Shown here piece by piece: positions 25,953 through 33,865 of a stretch of DNA of 34,318 bases. This DNA is from Thioalkalivibrio sp. (GTDB lineage Bacteria; Pseudomonadota; Gammaproteobacteria; Ectothiorhodospirales; Ectothiorhodospiraceae). Where the stretch lies: contig JAABTX010000029.1 of the NCBI GenBank assembly GCA_011389655.1, positions 1 to 34,318 on the forward strand. Direction: 5' to 3'. Position numbers and translations under genes: made by a program. Below the pieces are notes generated by a model, which was given only the letters and a program-made list of their open reading frames with translations, had not been told where the DNA came from and made no database searches. Position 1 is the stretch's first letter. Each line of letters opens with the position of its first letter.

Positions 25953-26711
25953 ATGAGCGGCCCCACGCGCCCAATGATCACCTGGCTGCACGCCGGGCTG
26001 GTGGGAGAGCCCTTCCCGTCACCCTCGCAGGCGTGGCTGGAACCCAATGGCCTCCTTGCCGCGGGCGGCGACCTGTCGCTCGCGCGCCTGCTACGCGCCT
26101 ACCGGCAGGGCATCTTCCCCTGGTACGAACCGGGACAGCCCATCCTCTGGTGGAGCCCCGACCCGCGCACCGTACTGGACCCGGCGGCGCTGCGCATCTC
26201 GCGCAGTCTCAGAAAATCCATCCGCAACGGCGGATTCGAGGTCAGCTTCGACCGGGATTTCGAGGCGGTGGTGAGGGCCTGTGCGGCACCGCGGCCAGGG
26301 GCTTCGGGGACCTGGATCACGGTGGAGATGCGCCACGCGTACCTGAGACTGCACCAGGCCGGACACGCCCACTCCCTGGAGGTCTGGCAGCACGGTGAGC
26401 TGGTCGGTGGCCTGTATGGCGTGGCGGTGGGACGGCTGTTCTGCGGCGAGTCCATGTTCTCCCGGGTCAGGGACGCCTCGAAGGTGGGCCTCGCCTGGCT
26501 GTGCCGCCATCTCGTGGCCTGGGAGTGGCCGCTGATCGACAGCCAGACTCCGACGCCGCACATGCTGGCGATGGGGGCCCGCGAGATTCCGAGGGAGCGC
26601 TTCCTGGAACGGCTGCGTGACCTGACCAGCCGCGCACCCGGCGCGGATGCGTGGCAGTTCGACCCCGGCATCCATCCGCTCGACGCGGACTGGCGCCGGG
26701 GCGACGGCTGA
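25953..26711 (+). CDS. aat: Leucyl/phenylalanyl-tRNA--protein transferase
   Basis: A 252-aa enzyme that adds Leu or Phe from tRNA to proteins with N-terminal Arg/Lys, marking them for ClpS-ClpAP (N-end rule). Family blocks are intact: FPSPSQAWLEPNGLLAAGGD, YRQGIFPWYE, ILWWSPDPRTVL, GTWITVEMRHAYLRLHQAG, HSLEVWQ, GLYGVAVGRLFCGESMFS and SKVGLAWLCRHL. The start at 25953 is used; an in-frame ATG at 25974 is possible, and neither has a strong ribosome site. It closes the trxB run; dnaE2 follows after its own LexA-controlled promoter. Confidence 0.96.
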   Translation: MSGPTRPMITWLHAGLVGEPFPSPSQAWLEPNGLLAAGGDLSLARLLRAYRQGIFPWYEPGQPILWWSPDPRTVLDPAALRISRSLRKSIRNGGFEVSFDRDFEAVVRACAAPRPGASGTWITVEMRHAYLRLHQAGHAHSLEVWQHGELVGGLYGVAVGRLFCGESMFSRVRDASKVGLAWLCRHLVAWEWPLIDSQTPTPHMLAMGAREIPRERFLERLRDLTSRAPGADAWQFDPGIHPLDADWRRGDG

Positions 26712-26786
26712 CATGCCGGCCATCGGGAACCGCCTGCCGCTGGCCAGGCACGCCCGGCTGCCGGTGAGGTTGCGGTAACGGCCATA

Positions 26787-26806
26787 TACTGTTTACATGA
26801 ACAGTA
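26787..26806 (+). promoter_or_regulatory. LexA (SOS) box of dnaE2
   Basis: TACTGTTTACATGAACAGTA is a perfect match to the gammaproteobacterial LexA rule CTG-N10-CAG, with symmetrical TA ends. Its last base is 1 bp before the dnaE2 ATG (26808). TATACT at 26785-26790 could double as the -10. Repressor binding would therefore cover the promoter and start region directly. Confidence 0.9.
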
Positions 26807-26807
26807 T

Positions 26808-29800
26808 ATGCAGCCAACGGACGACACCCCTCCCGGCTATGCCGAACTGGCCTGCTGCAGCAACTTCAGCTTCCTGCGCGGCGCCTCGCACCCGGAGGAA
26901 CTGGTGCAGCAGGCGGCGGCACTGGGCTACCACGCGCTCGCACTCACCGACGAGTGTTCGCTCGCGGGCATCGTCCGTGCGCACGAGGCAGCCGAAGCCA
27001 CCGGTCTGCACCTGATCGTCGGCACGGTCCTGCGCCTGCATGACGGACCGCGCCTGACCCTGCTGGCACGTTCCCTGAAGGGCTATCGCACCCTGTGTCG
27101 GCTGATCACCCGGGCCCGCCGTGCCGAACGCAAGGGGCAGTACCGCCTCGGACGGGACGACCTGCTGCGCCCGGAGTGGGCCGGCCTGCCCGACTGCGAG
27201 GTGCTGTGGCATATCGAGGCCGAAACCGGGACGCAGGCATCGGGGGTGGCGGAGCCGCTTCATGCGTTGGGGGTTGGGGATTGGGCGCAATGGCTGCAAA
27301 GGGTGGCCCCGGTGGAGCGCCTGCACCTTGCGGTTACGCTCGAGCGCAGCCCCGACGACACGGCGCTGCGGGAGCGGGCTGCGGCACTGAGTATGGCCAC
27401 CGGAATCCCGGTCGTCGCCTGCGGGGACGTACTGATGCACGTACGTGGCCGGCGCGCGTTGCAGGACGTACTGACCGCGCTGCGGCTGAAACGGCCGGTG
27501 GCGGAGGCCGCACCGGCGCTGTTCCCGAACGGGGAGCACTGCCTGCGCCCCCGCGGGGAACTCGCCCGGCTGTACCCTGCCGCCTGGCTGGCCGAGACCC
27601 TGCAGGTGGCCGGACACTGCCGCTTCCGGATGGACGAGGTCCGCTACGAATACCCCGTCGATGCGATCCCGGCCGGCGAGCGGCCGGGGCCCTGGCTGCG
27701 CCGGCTGGTCGAACAGGGCTGTCGCGCCCGCTGGCCGGAAGGGACGCCGGAAAAGGTCCGCGCGCAGATCGAACACGAACTCGCGATCATCGCCGACCTC
27801 AACTACGAGCCCTACTTCCTGACCGTCCACGACATCGTCCGCTTCGCCCGCGGACGGGGCATCCTGTGCCAGGGCCGGGGCTCGGCCGCGAACTCGGCGG
27901 TCTGCTACGCACTCGGCATCACCGCGGTGGACCCGGCGCGCTCCAGCATGCTGTTCGAGCGCTTCATCTCGCGCGAGCGCAACGAGCCGCCGGACATCGA
28001 CGTCGACTTCGAACACGAGCGGCGCGAGGAGGTGATCCAGTACATCTACCGGCGCTACGGGCGCGAACGCACCGCGCTGACCGCCACCGTGATCCGCTAC
28101 CGGCGCCGCAGCGCACTGCGCGACGTGGGCCGGGCACTGGGCGTGAGCCGCGCCCGCATCGACGCCCTGACCGCGAACATGGCCTGGTGGGACGAGGGCA
28201 TCCCGCGCGAGCGCCTGCAGGAGGTGGGGCTGGACCCGGACGGGCCACTGGCCCGGCAGTGGCAGGTGCTGGCGCAGATGCTGCGCGGCTTTCCCCGGCA
28301 CCTGTCGCAGCATACCGGTGGCTTCGTGATCGCCGCCGGGCGGCTGGACGAACTCGTGCCGATCGAGAACGCGGCCATGGCGGAGCGCACCGTGATCCAG
28401 TGGGACAAGGACGACCTCGACGCGCTGGGCCTGCTGAAGATCGACATCCTCGCGCTGGGAATGCTCTCCTGCCTGCGCCGCTGCCTGGAACTGCTGGGCC
28501 GGCAGCGCGGGCGGAACTGGGGCCTGGCCGACGTGCCGGCCGAGGACCCGGCGGTCTATGCGATGCTGCAGCGGGGGGATACGGTCGGCGTGTTCCAGAT
28601 CGAATCCCGCGCGCAGATGAGCATGCTGCCGCGCCTGAAGCCCGCGACCTTCTACGACCTGGTGATCGAGATCGCCATCGTCCGGCCCGGACCGATTCAG
28701 GGCCAGATGGTGCACCCCTACCTGCGCCGACGGCAGGGACACGAGCCGGTGACCTACCCGGGCCCGGAGGTGCGGCAGGTGCTGGAGCGCACACTGGGGG
28801 TACCCATCTTCCAGGAGCAGGTGATCGAACTGGCCATGGTTGCCGCCGGATTCAGCGCCGGCGAGGCGGACGGCCTGCGCCGCGCAATCGGCGCCTGGCG
28901 CCGCACCGGCAATCTCGCGCAATACCGCGAACGGCTGCTGCACGGCATGCGCAGCCGCGGTTACCCAGAGGCCTTCGCAGAACAGGTCTACCAGCAGATC
29001 CTGGGCTTCGGGGAGTACGGTTTCCCCGAGTCGCACTCCGCGAGCTTCGCGCTGATCAGCTACGTGTCGGCGTGGTTCAAGTGCCGGGAACCGGCGATCT
29101 TTGCCTGTGCGCTCCTGAACAGCCAGCCGATGGGATTCTACGCACCGGCGCAGATCATCGCCGACGCGCGCCGCCACGGGGTCGAGGTGCGGCCGGTGGA
29201 CGTGACCACGAGCGCGGCGGACTGCACGCTCGAACCGGCTGGCGCCGCGGGGCCTCGAGGGGGACGCAGCAACGGCCCGGGCGCCCGCATCACGCCCGCG
29301 CCGGCCCCGGGGGCCGCAGCGCACGCGGGTCCGGAAGCCCTGGCGCTGCGGCTGGGCCTGTCCATGGTGCAGGGTCTGCACGCGGGCAGTGCCGACCGGA
29401 TTGTCGCGGCACGGGCCGAGGCGGCGTTCCACGACGTCGCCGATCTCGTGGCGCGTGCAGGCCTGGACCGCGGCCAGGCCGAGCGACTGGCGCGCGCCGG
29501 GGCGCTGGCGCGGCTCGCCGGGCACCGCCACCGGGCCCGCTGGGCCACGCAGGCGGTGGAGCCGTCACTGCCACTGTTTCCCCTGCCCGGGGAACGCGGG
29601 GAGACGGCGCTGCCGCTGCTGCCCACCCCGACCACCGCGGCCGACCTGATACAGGACTACGCGGCAACGGGGCTCACGCTGGGGCCGCACCCGCTGGCCC
29701 TGCTGCGCAGCCACCCGGGCCTCGCCGCCCTCCCCACCGCCGAGACCCTGATCGCGGGCGGTGCGCGCCGGCGCGTCCGCTATACCGGGCTGGTGATCAC

Positions 29801-30050
29801 CCGGCAGCGGCCGGGCTCGGCCAGCGGCACCGTGTTCCTGACCCTGGAGGACGAATCGGGCACGCTGAACGTGATCGTCTGGCCGGCGCTGGTGGCGAAG
29901 GCCCGGCCGGCAGTGATCCACGCAAGCCTGCTGGAGGTGACCGGGGAACTGCAGCAGGAGGAGGGAGTGACCCACCTGATCGCGCAGCGGCTGCAGGACC
30001 GCAGCGCCTGGCTGGGCGAGCTGGCCGTGCGCTCCAGGGACTTCGGATAA
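26808..30050 (+). CDS. dnaE2: Error-prone DNA polymerase DnaE2 (ImuC)
   Basis: A 1080-aa C-family polymerase III alpha subunit of the mutagenic DnaE2 type. The PHP domain starts YAELACCSNFSFLRGASHPEEL; the palm has PDIDVDFEHERREEV with catalytic aspartates; fingers and thumb include AYVS-like FPESHSASFALISYVSAWFKC; the OB domain near the end is RVRYTGLVITRQRPGSASGTVFLTLEDE. Only a low-complexity Gly/Pro/Ala insertion (about 810-840) is unusual. DnaE2 normally works with ImuA and ImuB in an SOS cassette; neither is adjacent. A LexA box overlaps its promoter. No Shine-Dalgarno is visible, so the message may have a very short leader or none. Confidence 0.96.
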   Translation: MQPTDDTPPGYAELACCSNFSFLRGASHPEELVQQAAALGYHALALTDECSLAGIVRAHEAAEATGLHLIVGTVLRLHDGPRLTLLARSLKGYRTLCRLITRARRAERKGQYRLGRDDLLRPEWAGLPDCEVLWHIEAETGTQASGVAEPLHALGVGDWAQWLQRVAPVERLHLAVTLERSPDDTALRERAAALSMATGIPVVACGDVLMHVRGRRALQDVLTALRLKRPVAEAAPALFPNGEHCLRPRGELARLYPAAWLAETLQVAGHCRFRMDEVRYEYPVDAIPAGERPGPWLRRLVEQGCRARWPEGTPEKVRAQIEHELAIIADLNYEPYFLTVHDIVRFARGRGILCQGRGSAANSAVCYALGITAVDPARSSMLFERFISRERNEPPDIDVDFEHERREEVIQYIYRRYGRERTALTATVIRYRRRSALRDVGRALGVSRARIDALTANMAWWDEGIPRERLQEVGLDPDGPLARQWQVLAQMLRGFPRHLSQHTGGFVIAAGRLDELVPIENAAMAERTVIQWDKDDLDALGLLKIDILALGMLSCLRRCLELLGRQRGRNWGLADVPAEDPAVYAMLQRGDTVGVFQIESRAQMSMLPRLKPATFYDLVIEIAIVRPGPIQGQMVHPYLRRRQGHEPVTYPGPEVRQVLERTLGVPIFQEQVIELAMVAAGFSAGEADGLRRAIGAWRRTGNLAQYRERLLHGMRSRGYPEAFAEQVYQQILGFGEYGFPESHSASFALISYVSAWFKCREPAIFACALLNSQPMGFYAPAQIIADARRHGVEVRPVDVTTSAADCTLEPAGAAGPRGGRSNGPGARITPAPAPGAAAHAGPEALALRLGLSMVQGLHAGSADRIVAARAEAAFHDVADLVARAGLDRGQAERLARAGALARLAGHRHRARWATQAVEPSLPLFPLPGERGETALPLLPTPTTAADLIQDYAATGLTLGPHPLALLRSHPGLAALPTAETLIAGGARRRVRYTGLVITRQRPGSASGTVFLTLEDESGTLNVIVWPALVAKARPAVIHASLLEVTGELQQEEGVTHLIAQRLQDRSAWLGELAVRSRDFG

Positions 30051-30056
30051 CCCCCT

Positions 30057-30117
30057 GTGGGAGCGGCCTCCGGCCGCGATGGTTTGGACGAGGATCGCGG
30101 CTGGAAGCCGCTCCTAC
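30057..30117. repeat. Inverted REP pair (BIME) after dnaE2
   Basis: GTGGGAGCGGCCTCCGGCCG (from 30057) and the reverse-complement element TCGCGGCTGGAAGCCGCTCC (30095-30117) face each other. They belong to the GTAG REP family seen at 1-170 and 13520-13628. They sit in the convergent gap between dnaE2 and dsrE2. Confidence 0.85.
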
Positions 30118-30130
30118 AGAAACACCCCGC

Positions 30131-30164
30131 AAAAACGCCCCGCGCGGCGCTGGCCGGGCGGGGC
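30131..30164 (-). terminator. Intrinsic terminator after dsrE2
   Basis: On the minus strand GCCCCGC (30164-30158) pairs with GCGGGGC (30143-30137), with further GC pairing inside, followed by GTTTTT. It lies 20 bp past the dsrE2 stop and ends the minus-strand cluster. Confidence 0.8.
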
Positions 30165-30183
30165 ATCACCGAGACTCGGCCGT

Positions 30184-30654
30184 TTACATGAACAGGCAGA
30201 TGTCCGACTCGCCGGCGAACTCGAAGAAGGCCGCGGCACCTGCATACTCCACGCCGTCGATGAAATCGCTGGTATCCATCTCGAAGAGATCGACGGTCAT
30301 CTGGCAGGCGATCATGCGCACGTCCGCCTCCAGGCAGAGATCGCGCAGGTCTTCCAGGCTGGCAACGCCCTTCGCCTTCATCTTCTGCTTCATCATTACC
30401 GTCATCATCTTCTGCATGCCCGGCAGCGTCTGCAGCAGCACGGGCACCGGCATCGGCATCGGCATGCCCGGGTTGCCGAGGGAACTGACCTGGAGGTCCA
30501 TGTTCTTCTTCAGCAACTGCAGGCCGTAGAACGTGAAGAAGACCTCCACGTCGTAGCCAAGCGCCGCCGCCGTAGAGGCCAGAATGAACGGAGGATAGCC
30601 CCAGTCGAGACTGCCCTTGGTCGCAATGATTGCCAGTTTCTTGGTGTCACTCAT
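30184..30654 (-). CDS. DsrE2-like DsrE/DsrF/TusD-family sulfur-trafficking protein
   Basis: A 156-aa protein of the DsrE/F/DrsH-like group. The ATG at 30654 is chosen (GGGGA 9 nt upstream; MSDTKKLAIIATKGSLDWGY is the conserved N-terminus). Conserved blocks are PFILASTAAALGYDVEVFFTFYGLQLL, the GMPMPMPVP loop, and RDLCLEADVRMIACQMTVDLF with cysteines in DLC and ACQ, ending SDICLFM. DsrE2 proteins carry persulfide sulfur and usually sit with rhodanese and TusA; neither is adjacent. Instead it ends a cluster with a 53-aa membrane protein, a dynamin-like GTPase and DUF302. A weak TTGCCG-N17-TACAAG (30749-30721, minus) could be an internal promoter. Confidence 0.92.
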   Translation of the reverse strand: MSDTKKLAIIATKGSLDWGYPPFILASTAAALGYDVEVFFTFYGLQLLKKNMDLQVSSLGNPGMPMPMPVPVLLQTLPGMQKMMTVMMKQKMKAKGVASLEDLRDLCLEADVRMIACQMTVDLFEMDTSDFIDGVEYAGAAAFFEFAGESDICLFM

Positions 30655-30762
30655 AGTTACTATCCCCAACTCGGTCGATTGATGGCATGGAGCGCGCTCT
30701 CGCGGGCGATCCATGAAGAACTTGTACACAGCCGGCTGGATTCCGGCAATCCGTGAAATACC

Positions 30763-30924
30763 CTAGACATTCCTTTTGGACGGCGAATCGAGCTGCCGAT
30801 CCCGCTGCCAGTCCCGTACCAGGGCACAGCCCGCACAGACACCCAGCGCAGCCAGGCTTGCCCATACTGAAATGGGCACCAGTACCATCGCCAGAATAAA
30901 CATGATCCATGCCAGAATTGTCAT
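30763..30924 (-). CDS. 53-aa small membrane protein upstream of dsrE2
   Basis: A short ORF, ATG at 30924 to TAG at 30763-30765. An excellent ribosome site, GAGAGGTGG, ends 1 nt before the ATG, with the AGAGG core 4 nt away. The protein has a hydrophobic N-terminal half (begins MTILAWIMFILAMVLVPIS, then VWASLAALGVCAGCALV), long enough for one or two membrane segments with a CxxC (CAGC), then a charged tail (RDWQRDRQLDSPSKRNV). It lies 108 bp upstream of dsrE2 on the same strand and 93 bp after the dynamin-like gene. No family is recognised. The CxxC in or at the membrane suggests thiol chemistry, which is inference. Confidence 0.75.
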   Translation of the reverse strand: MTILAWIMFILAMVLVPISVWASLAALGVCAGCALVRDWQRDRQLDSPSKRNV

Positions 30925-30935
30925 TCCACCTCTCT

Positions 30936-30953
30936 CCCATGCGCTCGCATGGG
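30936..30953 (-). promoter_or_regulatory. Palindrome before the 53-aa ORF (operator or leader hairpin)
   Basis: CCCATGCG and CGCATGGG form a perfect 8-bp inverted repeat around two bases, directly upstream of the ribosome site at about 30926-30935. It lies inside the predicted leader, so it may be an operator for a dimeric regulator or an RNA hairpin controlling translation. Confidence 0.45.
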
Positions 30954-30969
30954 TTTCTTCAAGTCTTGA

Positions 30970-30999
30970 ATTTCACCCGGAACCGCAGGCGACAGTCAA
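30970..30999 (-). promoter_or_regulatory. Candidate sigma-70 promoter for the 53-aa ORF and dsrE2
   Basis: On the minus strand TTGACT (30999-30994) is followed after 18 bp by TGAAAT (30975-30970). RNA would start near 30962, leaving a leader of about 38 nt that contains the palindrome at 30936-30953. It lies in the only gap after the GTPase gene. It allows dsrE2 and the small gene to be expressed apart from the upstream genes. Confidence 0.4.
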
Positions 31000-31017
31000 C
31001 CTGGCGCCGGTGACATG

Positions 31018-32562
31018 TCATCCCTGGCTCCGTTGTTCCTCCGGGCCGACCGCGTCCCCGGCCTCTTCTCGCGCCGGTTGTTCTGCCTCGCCCACGCTGC
31101 CCCTGGCCCCGCTCGCGGTCATGCCGGCGACGGGCGCCTCCTCGTCCATGAACTGATTGTTCAGACGCTGCACGAAGCCCTCCACCTGATCGCGCAGGTC
31201 GTGCAGCTGACGCAACGAGCGGCGGCCAAGCCCCACGGGCGACCTGCGGAAGATCGAACGCCAGAACACGGTATTCTTGCGGAAGGCCGCTCGCCAGTTT
31301 CCGGACGAGGACTCTTCCGGCAGGGAACGGGCCACCCGCCGTGCAACCCAACCGCGGTTGATGAAGTGAATTCCCGCCAGCACGACCAGCAGCAGCACCA
31401 CCGCCAGCACCGAGATGACCGGACGGTCCCCCACCGTCTCCAGCATGGTGCCGTCGAACCACGGCGCGAAGCCTCCGGTCAGCGCCTGAGCCCCCCACAC
31501 CACCAGCGCGAGCACGATGGCCATCAACACCACGTCGGCGCGCACGACATTGCGGCGCCAGCGCGCCATGGCGCTCTGCAGCGCCGGCCGGACATCCATC
31601 TCGATGGACTCCGCGATCGCCTGCATCGCACCCACGATGCGATAGGAACGGGAGGAACTGATCTCCGCGATCTTGGCGTGAATCTCCTCGCGATCGCGCG
31701 ATGCCTTGTGCTCGTACCGGGTGCGCACCTTGTCGTCGCCGATCTCCACCGCCGCACCCTTGTTGTACAGGCAGTAGAACCGGCCGGTGGCATTGCCCTG
31801 CCGCACCACCGCACGCTGCCAGGCCGAGACCACCTCCTCGAGGTTGTCCTCACGCCAGGTGGTGTCGATCATGTTCAGCACGAAGACCAGCTTGGTGAAG
31901 TCGTTGCGCGCCGCGACCCGATTGACCAGGTGTTCGAGGGTATCGCGCATTGCGCCCGGCTCCGGGTGCCGGGCATCGAAGAACACCAGCACCAGATCCG
32001 ACAGATCGATGATGTGGTCGGTCAGCTGCAGGATGGTCGCGCGCTGCTCGTCGGCGTCGAATCCGGGGGAATCGATCAGGATGCGTCCCCGCAGCCGGTC
32101 CGCCCTCACGGTCTTCATCGCGAGGAAGTGATCCACCGTGCGGCCGCCGCCGTCGCTGAGACGCTCGATCTCGTGACTGACCCGGTAGAAGGGGAAGCGC
32201 GGATCACCGTCGAGCGCCAGCCCCGGCAGTTCCTTCACCTTTTCGCTGGAACCGTAGCTGATGACCGTGAACCGGTCATCCACGGCCTGGCTCCCGCTGC
32301 GTTGCACTTCCTTGCCGATGTAATCGTTGATGAAGGTGGACTTTCCGGCTGAAAACGTGCCCAGCACGGCGATCATCGGCCACCAGGAAATGGTGAAGGC
32401 GTAGGAATCCTCTTCGGGGTCGAGGAGACCGGCGCCATAGCCAATCCGGTCCAGCATCCGGAACGGATCCACGATCCCCTCGAGTGCCGGGTTCTCCTCG
32501 GAAAGCCGATCGCTGAGGAGCGCCAGCTGCTGGTTTACGCGATTGCCGGGACGATTGAACAT
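31018..32562 (-). CDS. Dynamin-like membrane GTPase
   Basis: A 514-aa protein; the ATG at 32562 follows AGGGTGG at 5-6 nt (a GTG at 32571 is less likely). The GTPase domain has G1 GTFSAGKST (about 68-76), a G2 threonine in DDRFTVISYG, G3 DSPGFD (about 164-169) and G4 NMID (about 230-233). The long helical stretch after it, then two membrane segments (near 342-358 and 382-402) and an amphipathic C-terminal part, fit the bacterial dynamin family (cf. EHD or LeoA-like). Such proteins remodel membranes. It follows the coiled-coil membrane protein by 37 bp. The combination with a sulfur-carrier gene is unusual, and its target membrane is unknown. Confidence 0.85.
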   Translation of the reverse strand: MFNRPGNRVNQQLALLSDRLSEENPALEGIVDPFRMLDRIGYGAGLLDPEEDSYAFTISWWPMIAVLGTFSAGKSTFINDYIGKEVQRSGSQAVDDRFTVISYGSSEKVKELPGLALDGDPRFPFYRVSHEIERLSDGGGRTVDHFLAMKTVRADRLRGRILIDSPGFDADEQRATILQLTDHIIDLSDLVLVFFDARHPEPGAMRDTLEHLVNRVAARNDFTKLVFVLNMIDTTWREDNLEEVVSAWQRAVVRQGNATGRFYCLYNKGAAVEIGDDKVRTRYEHKASRDREEIHAKIAEISSSRSYRIVGAMQAIAESIEMDVRPALQSAMARWRRNVVRADVVLMAIVLALVVWGAQALTGGFAPWFDGTMLETVGDRPVISVLAVVLLLVVLAGIHFINRGWVARRVARSLPEESSSGNWRAAFRKNTVFWRSIFRRSPVGLGRRSLRQLHDLRDQVEGFVQRLNNQFMDEEAPVAGMTASGARGSVGEAEQPAREEAGDAVGPEEQRSQG

Positions 32563-32599
32563 CAGGACCACCCTGAGGCCGTGGTGAATCAGTGCCGTG

Positions 32600-33133
32600 T
32601 CAGCGGCTGTTCGAGTGTGCCGGGAAATAGGGGCCGGGCGACCCCGGGAATGGTCCCTGATTGCCGCCGAGCGGATTGAACATGTTCATCATACCCAGCG
32701 GCCCGGACACGTTGCGGTTCAGACTCCACATATCACGCTGCATATTCAGCGTCGACCCCGCCATCGTGGTGGTGTCGTTGGCCATGCTGCGGATATTCGT
32801 GTTCATGCTGGTAAGGTCCCGGGTCATTGAACCGATGTTGCGATTCATCATCACCATGTTGTCGCTGATCGTCAGCATGCGTTCGTCGATGTCGCCCATC
32901 TTCGTGGCCATCACCACCATCTCGCGGTCGATCGTACGGGTCATTGCGGACATCTCGATCACCAGGCGGTTCACGTCCCGGGTCAGGCTCGTGATCAGCC
33001 AGAATCCGTAGACGGCAAGCACCACGAAGGCCACCAGCGAGGAATAGACGATCAGCTGCAGACGGCGGGACCGGACATCGTACTCGTCGGGGTCCTCGAG
33101 GCGCGCATCATTGCGGTCATTGAAACTGCTCAT
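32600..33133 (-). CDS. Met-rich coiled-coil inner-membrane protein
   Basis: 177 aa with an acidic, charged N-terminal tail (about 1-25), one membrane segment (about 26-50, LIVYSSLVAFVVLAVYGFWLI), and a long coiled coil (about 55-145) in which Met often recurs every seven residues (IGSMTRDLTSMNTNIRSM). I count 19 Met, 18 of them in or after the coil. The end is a Pro/Gly-rich tail (GGNQGPFPGSPGPYFP). The topology places the coil outside (periplasm) or inside depending on orientation, which is not certain. Its ATGA overlaps the stop of the DUF302 gene. No catalytic motif is seen; it resembles MCP-like or tethering coiled coils. It is probably a structural partner of the GTPase. Confidence 0.8.
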   Translation of the reverse strand: MSSFNDRNDARLEDPDEYDVRSRRLQLIVYSSLVAFVVLAVYGFWLITSLTRDVNRLVIEMSAMTRTIDREMVVMATKMGDIDERMLTISDNMVMMNRNIGSMTRDLTSMNTNIRSMANDTTTMAGSTLNMQRDMWSLNRNVSGPLGMMNMFNPLGGNQGPFPGSPGPYFPAHSNSR

Positions 33134-33759
33134 GAGGTGAATCCACCCAGCATCGGTTCGTTACGGGCATCGGCGCCCTGCGTGCCTGCCGCACGGTCGA
33201 CCATTTCCCGCAGCTGCGCCTGCAGTCCCGCCGCCCGTTCCTGCAGTGCAAGAGGCAGCGGGCGGCTCCCGTGCAGGACCAGGTCGAGATTCGGCACCAT
33301 CACCCAGAGATCGCCCGCCGACTCCTCGTACAGTGTCACCCGGCACGGAAGGTAGGCGGCGGTGGCCGGATTGTGACGCATCAGGTCAACCGCGAGATGC
33401 GGGTCGCAGAAGAGATAGACCTGCAGCAGCGGGAAGTCGTCCCGCAAGCGGGACCGGATCTCCTGCTGTACCGGGAGCATGCCGAGGGATTCCAGCCCGA
33501 GGTCGGCCGCCGCCTGTTCCAGGCTTCGCTCCACGTCGCCCGCGTCACGGCCCGGCACGACCTGGCGCCGGTAGACCAGCGCCTCCATCGCATCACCCGT
33601 GCGCAGAACGGTCTTCGCGACCTCGGTATAGACGCCCAGCGCGGACCCGTCGAGCCCCCGCGCCTTGTTGACATAGGGCTCGAACGCAAGGATCGCCGCG
33701 GCCAGCGCGACAAGCGCGAGGAGCCCGACAAGGGCGAGCAGGTTGCGGACGAGCCTCAT
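33130..33759 (-). CDS. DUF302-domain membrane-anchored protein
   Basis: 209 aa: one N-terminal membrane anchor (about 4-26, VRNLLALVGLLALVALAAA), a helical linker, then a DUF302 domain (about 85-175). The DUF302 signature is seen in RLRDDFPLLQVYLFCDPHLA, then HNPATAAYLPCRVTLYEE and GDLWVMVPN. DUF302 proteins are small alpha/beta domains of unknown function often found in sulfur oxidisers and other redox-active bacteria. The domain probably faces the periplasm. The stop overlaps the next gene by four bases, so the two are co-translated. Confidence 0.85.
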   Translation of the reverse strand: MRLVRNLLALVGLLALVALAAAILAFEPYVNKARGLDGSALGVYTEVAKTVLRTGDAMEALVYRRQVVPGRDAGDVERSLEQAAADLGLESLGMLPVQQEIRSRLRDDFPLLQVYLFCDPHLAVDLMRHNPATAAYLPCRVTLYEESAGDLWVMVPNLDLVLHGSRPLPLALQERAAGLQAQLREMVDRAAGTQGADARNEPMLGGFTS

Positions 33760-33865
33760 GCGCGGCTCCGGCGATACGCGTCAGCGTGTCCCCACGGCAG
33801 GCGATCATCCCCTCTGTAATGGGCAGGCACGGCATCTCGCATCAGACTGACGACAGCGTCGCATT

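Noticed and set aside
26770-26790. TTGCGG/TATACT as a dnaE2 promoter
   Set aside because: The spacing between the hexamers is only about 9 bp, too short for sigma-70. The TATACT may still serve as a -10 with a different -35.
26793-29531. 912-codon minus-strand open frame opposite dnaE2
   Set aside because: Antisense shadow of a clear polymerase gene; its end also runs into the LexA box region without a start signal of its own.
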